A stretch of DNA of 64,000 nucleotides from Lobosporangium transversale (taxonomy: Eukaryota; Mortierellomycota; Mortierellomycetes; Mortierellales; Mortierellaceae), in NCBI RefSeq assembly GCF_002105155.1, contig NW_019028980.1, positions 1 to 64,000 on the forward strand, in the 5' to 3' direction. The position numbers and the translations under genes are program-made. The notes below the pieces were generated by a model, which made no database searches, had not been told where the DNA came from, and was given only the letters and a program-made list of their open reading frames with translations. Positions 57,697-64,000 of this stretch are shown here, piece after piece; position 1 is the stretch's first letter; every line of letters starts with the position of its first letter.

Positions 57697-58725
57697 TTGT
57701 TTTTACTTTTCCTTCCTTTCTCTTGATACGAACTACGGCAACAATACACATATAAGACAAAAAAATAAGGAGATCGAAGACTTGAATATAATATACAAGA
57801 TCTTGGTGTCAGAAAGCGAATTTGATCAAAGAAATAGAAAATGGAGAAGAGAAGCAAACCACTGTGGTTTTATACCGTTTATCAAGTTATGAGGGGCTAT
57901 TTCTTTTGAGAACAAGAATACAAATATGCATGGAGTGCCATCAACTGTCTTTTTTTTTGTTTTTTTTACTTCCTCTTCTAAGCATTGCACTTGAGACAAT
58001 AATCATATTCACATCGTGCAAGGAAAAGTAACAATAAATAGCAATCCTTTTAACCAGTCACCATGGTTTGATCAATGTACATAAAACACTCTCATGATCA
58101 GTCTTGTACAACTCAATTCAGGGGTCATCTCATTAAAGATTGTTAGGCAAGGACAGAAAAAAAGGCCCTTTTTCATTTCTCATTTCTCTCCAGGAGATTC
58201 AATATAATGAAAAAGTTGTCGTGTGATCTGAATGATCTGCTGGACTTTTGTGCACAATCGAAAGCAGATCAAAAGAATAAAAAAACTGCTCTATGCACAG
58301 TGACCTCCTACGAAGTCTGGTGGCGCAGAGTGTGCCACCATTAAAGAAGATCAAGGAAGAGAAGACTAGTGGGAAGAAAAAAAAAAAATTATTTTTTCGA
58401 AACCGCTGGATTTACAGCCTTAGCAGCCTCAGCGGACCAGAGCAATGTAACTTTCTCGGAGGCGGAAAGAGAATTGAGCCCCACCGCAAGGGCCATTTCA
58501 CATACACAGCAGATGTACCAACATTCAAAATATGCACCATAAATATTTGACCTTCACAAACACGCAACTGCGTCTAGAAGGCCACAGAACTGGATAGATA
58601 TCACACAAGCCATTGAATAATATTGGCCCATCTCTCATTGATGAGATTCATTTCATGGCCAATGCAGTTGAAATGAGCAAAGTTTTAGAGTTTGAATTCT
58701 CTCACACGATTGTGTAGAGTCAGTG

Positions 58726-58757
<32 letters not shown>

Positions 58758-59160
58758 GTAAAGTAGAGTAGAGTGGAAAAAGAGTATGGAATGTAGCTAG
58801 TTGAATAGGAGCGTAAAGAGTAATGCAATAGTTATAAGAATGACATTTGACAAATGTGATTTTACACTTTACATCCAACACCTTACCTATTGTTAAATGA
58901 GCGTGTGGGCGAAGAGAGAGAAGACAGAAAATGAGAGGGAAGCTTCTTTTTTAATGTTTTTTTTTTTTTTTTTTTTTTTTTTCGTTTGTTCCTACGCTAG
59001 TCCAACTTTGGCCTTACTTCGTTTTCTCCTTAGTTTACCTTTCTGCTGCGGGACAAATTTTCTGCCCAATGGTACAGCCCAAGAAAGGATGGCAAGGATA
59101 ACTCTCAAACACATTTCTTTCTGGTTTAGTTCCCACTTCACATCATTACACTTCATATTC
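57697..59160. other. Gene-poor region
   Basis: It contains a poly-A run near 58724-58755 and a poly-T run near 58958-58982, with short TAGAG repeats around 58760. The part nearest 57697 should hold the F-box gene promoter. No coding segment is supported. Confidence 0.45.
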
Positions 59161-59164
59161 CACA

Positions 59165-60420
59165 TTAGATGATCGATCTTCCGACACCATTCATTGTGAA
59201 TGGAATCAACAAAGGATAGTATAGAATTGCATCCATGGTGACAAACTCTTTCACTAATTTATCAACCAAAAGTTCATGTAGCCGTGCGTCAATGAAACAC
59301 CTTCCATGACGATATCAGCAGTCATTCCAACAACAGTGGCAATAGTGGCGATGCGTTCAATGACACTTGTCCTCGGTATATCCTCATAATTGCACTGCGT
59401 CTATCTCTGTGTGCTATCTTTCAGTGCAACAGTGTCCCGCGCAACTTTGACAAGTCATTTTCTCTGCAAATTATTATTCCACATCCAGAGAGTCAACAAG
59501 CGGTTTGCTAAGCGACACCACTTCATCTGATATGTCAACGCAGTCATTGAATAAATACTTGAGCACCTTTCGAAGCTTAAACTACTGTCACTACCATATA
59601 TTCTTTCTCACGCTTCTTCAATTGTGGTATCTAACTAATCATACAATCCGAAAGCATCTCGGAATACGCCTGCAAACGTCTGTCGTCGAATGCAGTCCAA
59701 ATATTGATGTCGCCTCTTTGACTTATATCGAGATCAATCTATCCTATCTAAAGGTCGAAAGTTATAGAAATCCAGGGTCGGTAATCTTTAGTGTTGCCAA
59801 TAAGTATAATGGATACACATAATGCGCATACTCTGGGGTTGTGCTGCTGTCCAATGACTCTATGGATATTGGATAAGAGTACGCTGAACAAGCTCGGTAA
59901 TGAGTAAAAGCGCCTGTATATAGTAATGAAAACGCTAGTTCAAGAGATGCTTCAAAGTGATACACGAGGTTCAACCTGACGGACAAGATACTGCAAATGG
60001 ATCAAATTGGACGCCTTGGCAGCGGACGACGAGCCAAGGAGGAGCGAGGATCAAATAGCAGAGCCTTTACACTTTAACTGTCGGATGGCCCATTTTCCCT
60101 TTGTTCCTCCCAGTAGGATCCAGGTTATTTTCAATCAGATACTGCTCCCTTATATGCTCCTGAAACAGCCTACATTGCTAGGTGCCCTCGGCTAAGAAGG
60201 GAATATTGCCCCTAAAGCAATGTAATGTTGGCAATGTTAACAATGAATTCATTGTCCTTTTCCAGACTAAACACTCGATCTTGGTATGTTGGACAATTAT
60301 GGCGAAAATTCGTTTGCGGAGAGTTCAAGCCATTTGTGGACACAAGAAAAGTGAGATAGACTCAAAAATAGCGGATGTCGCTGAGTTGAGTAGTTGTTGA
60401 ATAAAACCGTGTCGTTAGGA
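59165..60420 (+). pseudogene. Possible decayed F-box/LRR gene
   Basis: Protein-like pieces read on the plus strand but in changing frames. The clearest is an open stretch at 59505-59821 (SLNKYLSTFRSLNYCHYH, then SPNIDVASLTYIEINLSYLK) with LRR-like spacing. A stretch near 60007-60150 reads DALAADDEPRRSEDQIAEPL. Stops and frameshifts separate them and no splice chain was found. The assignment rests on weak similarity to the neighbouring F-box genes. Confidence 0.22.
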
Positions 60421-61177
60421 ATCGCACTACGGATATTATGCGCCACAGGCGCGCTCACTTCATGCACACATGGATTTTTATTATGGCATAGATTGTTGAA
60501 TCTTCCAATATTCCGTTTCTCCTTGAATGCGCGAAAGGGAAAAACAAGGAGGGTGGATTGTTTAGCCATTCAAATACCCAAAGGCAAACAGGATAATCAA
60601 AGTTATAGAACTTGTTTAGTGGCAAAAGATCAGTGCCCTTTGACCCTTCTTTCCAATTCTTGGTCGCACAAGAACTTCGGCCCACCAACGCCTTGCCTAT
60701 TTTCATCTCTCGATTCATTCGACCCCACACCTGTTTGTTTTTATATTATGGTCAAGTGAGAAATCTTCATTGATGCAGCGGCTCTCGTCGTTTGTGCAGT
60801 AATAACTGTTTATTGACTATAGTTTCTGGAGTATTTTGTTCATAGAGTATAGAAAATAAATCCCATGGCCCTGAGGGTCCTTGTTATCAGAAAAAAAAAG
60901 GTATGTCATATGGTAATGTAATTCTGCTTATATGTTTGCTTGAGTCGTAGCAATTCAAGCTTGTCATATTGTTAATTTCATATAGGTCGATTTTTTCTGC
61001 ATGCTTGTCATCAGGTAGGTCAATGCCGTTTTGTACAGTATTGCAGCCTTCCAAGGACATGATACAAAAGTGAAGAAGCAGAAGTATAGTGCGCGCCAGC
61101 GCAGATCGTAAACTTGATGCTATTTATGCAATCATATAAAATTCTTTTTTAATATACTATATTACTGATATGAAAAT
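60421..61177. other. Intergenic region, no gene seen
   Basis: Downstream flank of the F-box gene at 61.2 kb. Short frames on both strands are not supported by composition, domains or splice signals. Confidence 0.45.
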
Positions 61178-63178
61178 CTAGTCATCCCAATCATTAGAGT
61201 CATAACAGTCATCATAATCAGTATGAATTACTCTTAAGTTAGGCTTCTGCTCCTTCAACCACTCCCAGTGCGACTCATTCAAAGGATTATCTGTTAAAGA
61301 GCGATCTGTAAGTGTGATCTTTTCCAGCTTAGGCCATTGTTCAAACATGAATCGCACTTCTGGCATATCCATCTCTGCCCAAAAATTATACTCTAAGCAT
61401 AGATGTTTCAACTCTTTGAGGTCAGCCAACTCAGTTAACCAGCCATGCTTGATATTCAAATCCAATTCGAAATGATGTGTAGGATAATCTCGCATAGTTC
61501 TTGCAACTTCGCTTCTGTCAACGCTAAGCGTTAATTCCTCTAGCTTGTGTAAGCGACCAATCTGTTTATACACAGTTTGCCAAGCTTTTCCCCAATCGGA
61601 TGATGATATCTCATCGTCTGCATGCCTCTTGACACTATCTGGAATACCATTCTCATCCTCGCAGATAATAGCACTATTGTCTTGATCAAAACCATCAATG
61701 ATATTGCTATCATCACTATCATCACTATCATCACTATCATCGCTGCCTCTCCGTGGATCATCCGAGCTTCCTCTTTGACCTAGCGTTAATTGTAGGTCCT
61801 TCATTTCTGTACAAACCCACTCTTTACTCACGATATCCTCGAGATGTATTGCCACCTGCCCACAATCGCATGCATGGGCCCAAAATCGCTTCAATTGACG
61901 ACACCTGGAAAACATGAATTGAAGATCCTTACTGTGAACCACTTCACAGTCTTCCAGTTCAATCTCCTCAAGCGATTCTGCATGTTGCTTAATCAGCTTC
62001 GAAAATACACCTCTGTCCTCGCAAAAATAATTTTCATCATCGAAAAATTGTCCCGAAAACTTCTTGAGAGACCCAGATGAACATGCTTTGATCATAGCAA
62101 GTGCTGCCCTATCATCATAAGCGTCTCGTGTGAATAAGGAACATTCTAGATGCTGTAATTTTGGGAAAATATCATCTGGAAAGGTGTCCTGATTGTAATG
62201 TTCCTCGAATATTCTCGGAACGCGAAATCGTTCCAAATTAGGCAAAAATGTTTTAAAGAGGCGAGCGAGGAATAAATCTGGATAACCATCAGCATGAAAT
62301 GGCAATGCCAACGCCTTAATATTAGAGACAAAGTTAGGGTTTCTGTAGCTGCTGTTGGTATTGTTATTGTTGCTACTACTATTTCCACTAATTTTGCTGG
62401 CAATGCTCCTGTTGGGGCGATCCTCTATATCCTGGTCGGCGGTTCTGATCAAAGAGTCCAAAAGCGATGTAAAGTCATCTGAATAGCGAGCCGACCTTGG
62501 ATAAGTAGCGCCTCTAACATAAATATGGCTACACTCCACCTCTGTTAGTTGAGGATGAGTCAGGATAGCCTTCAAGAACCGAAGTAATATTTTTTGAGTG
62601 ATATGGAACTTCCGCAGGTCGAGTCTTTGAAGGCATGGCAAGGGCGAAAAGATGAGATCCAAAAGTTTTTGACGACCCCATAAATCGATGTTCGGTATGC
62701 ATCCGACATCGAGCTGGAGAGCTGCAAGCTGTGAACAATGATGAAGGATCGTGAGGAGTTGCTTGGCTGCCGGGACAGTTAGGTTCTTAGAAGAGACTAG
62801 AAGGCTATAAAGATTGAGGGGGGATGTAGAGCGTTTTAGAGATACCATTGCCCCTAACTCAGCTTGAAGTTTAGACGACGACGATGACGACAGTGAAGCC
62901 TCGGCAGCTCCTGGATATTCAGACGCATCGAACGGGGCCAAGCCGAGATTAAGAGTTTCTAAATCACGAATCTTCATGGATCGAAAGCGATGAAGGTTCC
63001 GAAAAAGAAAATCATGTTCTAAACGTTCGGGTCTGATGGTTGCTTTGGAAAATAGGTGCGGTTCCAGCACAGAAGCAAACGCTTTACAAGTGAGCATCAA
63101 TTGAACCAAGTCGCACAGTGACAGATGCAGCGCTACTAAGCTAGCAAGTTCAGGAATGTTAAAAATGTTGGAAACCAT
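61178..63178 (-). CDS. F-box/leucine-rich protein, 666 aa
   Basis: A single exon beginning MVSNIFNIPELASLVALHL. The F-box region (residues 6-48: IPELASLVALHLSLCDLVQL, then MLTCKAFASVLEPHLFSK) would recruit Skp1. LRR-like units include LAALQLDVG, LQRLDLRKF, LTEVECSHI, LQHLECSLF, LEEIELEDC, LKHLCLEYN and LEKITLTDR, in the pattern of Mortierella-type F-box proteins. Low-complexity insertions occur: a Ser run near residue 95, an Asn/Ser run near 275 and a DDSDDSDDS repeat near 480-495, coded by a nine-base ATCACTATC tandem array. The C-terminus is acidic (DYDDCYDSNDWDD). Substrate and targets are unknown. The start ATG is the first in the frame and precedes the F-box directly. Confidence 0.8.
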   Translation of the reverse strand: MVSNIFNIPELASLVALHLSLCDLVQLMLTCKAFASVLEPHLFSKATIRPERLEHDFLFRNLHRFRSMKIRDLETLNLGLAPFDASEYPGAAEASLSSSSSSKLQAELGAMVSLKRSTSPLNLYSLLVSSKNLTVPAAKQLLTILHHCSQLAALQLDVGCIPNIDLWGRQKLLDLIFSPLPCLQRLDLRKFHITQKILLRFLKAILTHPQLTEVECSHIYVRGATYPRSARYSDDFTSLLDSLIRTADQDIEDRPNRSIASKISGNSSSNNNNTNSSYRNPNFVSNIKALALPFHADGYPDLFLARLFKTFLPNLERFRVPRIFEEHYNQDTFPDDIFPKLQHLECSLFTRDAYDDRAALAMIKACSSGSLKKFSGQFFDDENYFCEDRGVFSKLIKQHAESLEEIELEDCEVVHSKDLQFMFSRCRQLKRFWAHACDCGQVAIHLEDIVSKEWVCTEMKDLQLTLGQRGSSDDPRRGSDDSDDSDDSDDSNIIDGFDQDNSAIICEDENGIPDSVKRHADDEISSSDWGKAWQTVYKQIGRLHKLEELTLSVDRSEVARTMRDYPTHHFELDLNIKHGWLTELADLKELKHLCLEYNFWAEMDMPEVRFMFEQWPKLEKITLTDRSLTDNPLNESHWEWLKEQKPNLRVIHTDYDDCYDSNDWDD
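61702..61744. repeat. ATCACTATC repeat inside F-box gene
   Basis: About five copies of a nine-base unit lie in the coding sequence of the 61.2-kb F-box gene and yield its Asp-Asp-Ser run. Confidence 0.85.
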
Positions 63179-63600
63179 TTGGCGATAAGGACCAATGTTG
63201 GGATGAGGATTGTCGTGAAAACATGCAAACTCTTTCTGATCTCCACGTGATCATCTGATTTTAGAGTTTGTTTCTTGGACAAAAATTAGTGCTCCACTCC
63301 TCTTCACTTACTTGGCCACGAAGATGCTTACTGGAGTATCGTAAAAAAAAAATCTTAATTTACTTTTGATTATATGACTGGAGACAGGTCTGTTGTGATA
63401 ATTGTTAGCCTCTCTCTTCACTTCTTGACCTCACTTAATCGTGATGGCACCCGGTAAACTTCCCTCGGCGTTTGTAGCACTGCGCTACCTATTTAGTAAA
63501 AAAGAAAGACAAAAGCTCCATCCTATTGCCAATACCAGTGCCAAATAGCAAAGTGCTCTGAAGCTCACACCAACCTTCCAAGTCCCTCTTCATAGCTCTT
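63179..63600. other. Upstream region of the 61.2-kb F-box gene
   Basis: Probably contains the promoter of the minus-strand F-box gene. No coding segment is seen. Confidence 0.4.
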
Positions 63601-63604
63601 ATCT

Positions 63605-63942
63605 CTAGCACCATAGATTGGCAGAGGACCCCGTTAGGAACGACGGGAATACCTGTCCCAGCGCCCTCAGGACGAACGTAAGTGCCTCGTGTTGGGAAAT
63701 AGAGCAGTTGCCAGCCAACCGGCTCGTCCTATTAACCCCTTGGCGCCGAGCAACAACAAGCAGGTCCTGTTCCAATGGCTCTGAAAAGAAGCATCTCTCT
63801 TCTCCAAGAGCATTGGCAACTTGGCACGAATCAATCCTAAATCCACACAAGACGCGCCAGCAATCTTTGTCGCCATTGACAGCATGCCAGTGAAATCCTG
63901 TTCCCAGAAGACGAACTACTTGCAAATGATATCTGTAAGCTT
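63605..63942 (-). other. Possible coding exon near the window edge
   Basis: A minus-strand frame of about 110 codons ends at 63605. It reads smoothly (LQVVRLLGTGFHWHAVNGDK, then CWRVLCGFRIDSCQVANALG) and is richer in G+C than its surroundings, which suggests coding or transposon-derived DNA. There is no clear ATG, splice partner or known domain, and the gene may continue beyond the window. I do not recognise it. Confidence 0.25.
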
Positions 63943-64000
63943 CGGTATATCCGAAGAGTGGTAAATTTTCTCATTATGTGTGGTCTGTCAGTGTCGCACA

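Noticed and set aside
60297-60569. 90-codon minus-strand frame starting with ATG
   Set aside because: No domain or splice partner, and composition like the surrounding noncoding DNA.

Overview
The window looks like nuclear DNA of an early-diverging fungus, most likely Mucoromycota/Mortierellomycota (a Mortierella-like genome). I base this on spliceosomal genes with many short GT-AG introns and very small exons, several F-box/leucine-rich genes with their decayed relatives, a fungal group X-type hybrid histidine kinase, a Skt5-type chitin synthase regulator, a Crypton recombinase, and very frequent long poly-A/poly-T runs. The exact taxon is inference. Nothing bacterial, organellar or viral was seen.

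Layout. 1-4.3 kb: a 220-aa unknown gene sits tail to tail with a three-exon Crypton tyrosine recombinase. 5.4-8.4 kb: a PHD-finger chromatin protein. 9.5-11.3 kb: an F-box/LRR protein. 12.1-16.5 kb: an FAD monooxygenase, a 165-bp hAT-type MITE with its target duplication, and a peroxisomal short-chain reductase ending in SKL. 17-18.2 kb: relic reading frames and hairpins. 18.8-19.8 kb: a Tudor splicing factor (SPF30/SMNDC1 type). 20.5-23.2 kb: a Sel1-repeat chitin synthase regulator with a CaaX end. 23.2-27.7 kb: gene-poor DNA with a 12-bp minisatellite and a dead copy of a secreted family. 27.8-30.5 kb: an ankyrin protein. 31.0-32.7 kb: a stomatin/band 7 protein. 32.7-36.7 kb: LRR relics, a frameshifted copy of the secreted family, and an unknown two-exon gene. 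37.1-49.4 kb: one 13-exon hybrid histidine kinase of about 3,561 residues. 49.8-53.9 kb: three tandem members of the secreted family (two intact, one damaged). 54.2-55.2 kb: an SCP2 sterol-carrier protein ending in AKL. 56-63.2 kb: two more F-box/LRR genes around decayed DNA.

The main candidate for something undescribed is the secreted family: five paralogues in 28 kb. Four clearly share a short signal-peptide exon closed by a phase-1 intron, and the same motifs (a DTTDP-like box, NHAAA-ASIL, a YRPQ-GI box, FPGF, and a C-terminal LST-GL). I do not recognise the family. Two copies are intact, one has a frameshift, one has an in-frame stop and a transposon-derived tail, and one is a relic. SKL and AKL ends suggest that the reductase and the sterol carrier work in peroxisomes; the other neighbours show no operon-like link. 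All gene models were spliced by eye from frame continuity and splice signals.
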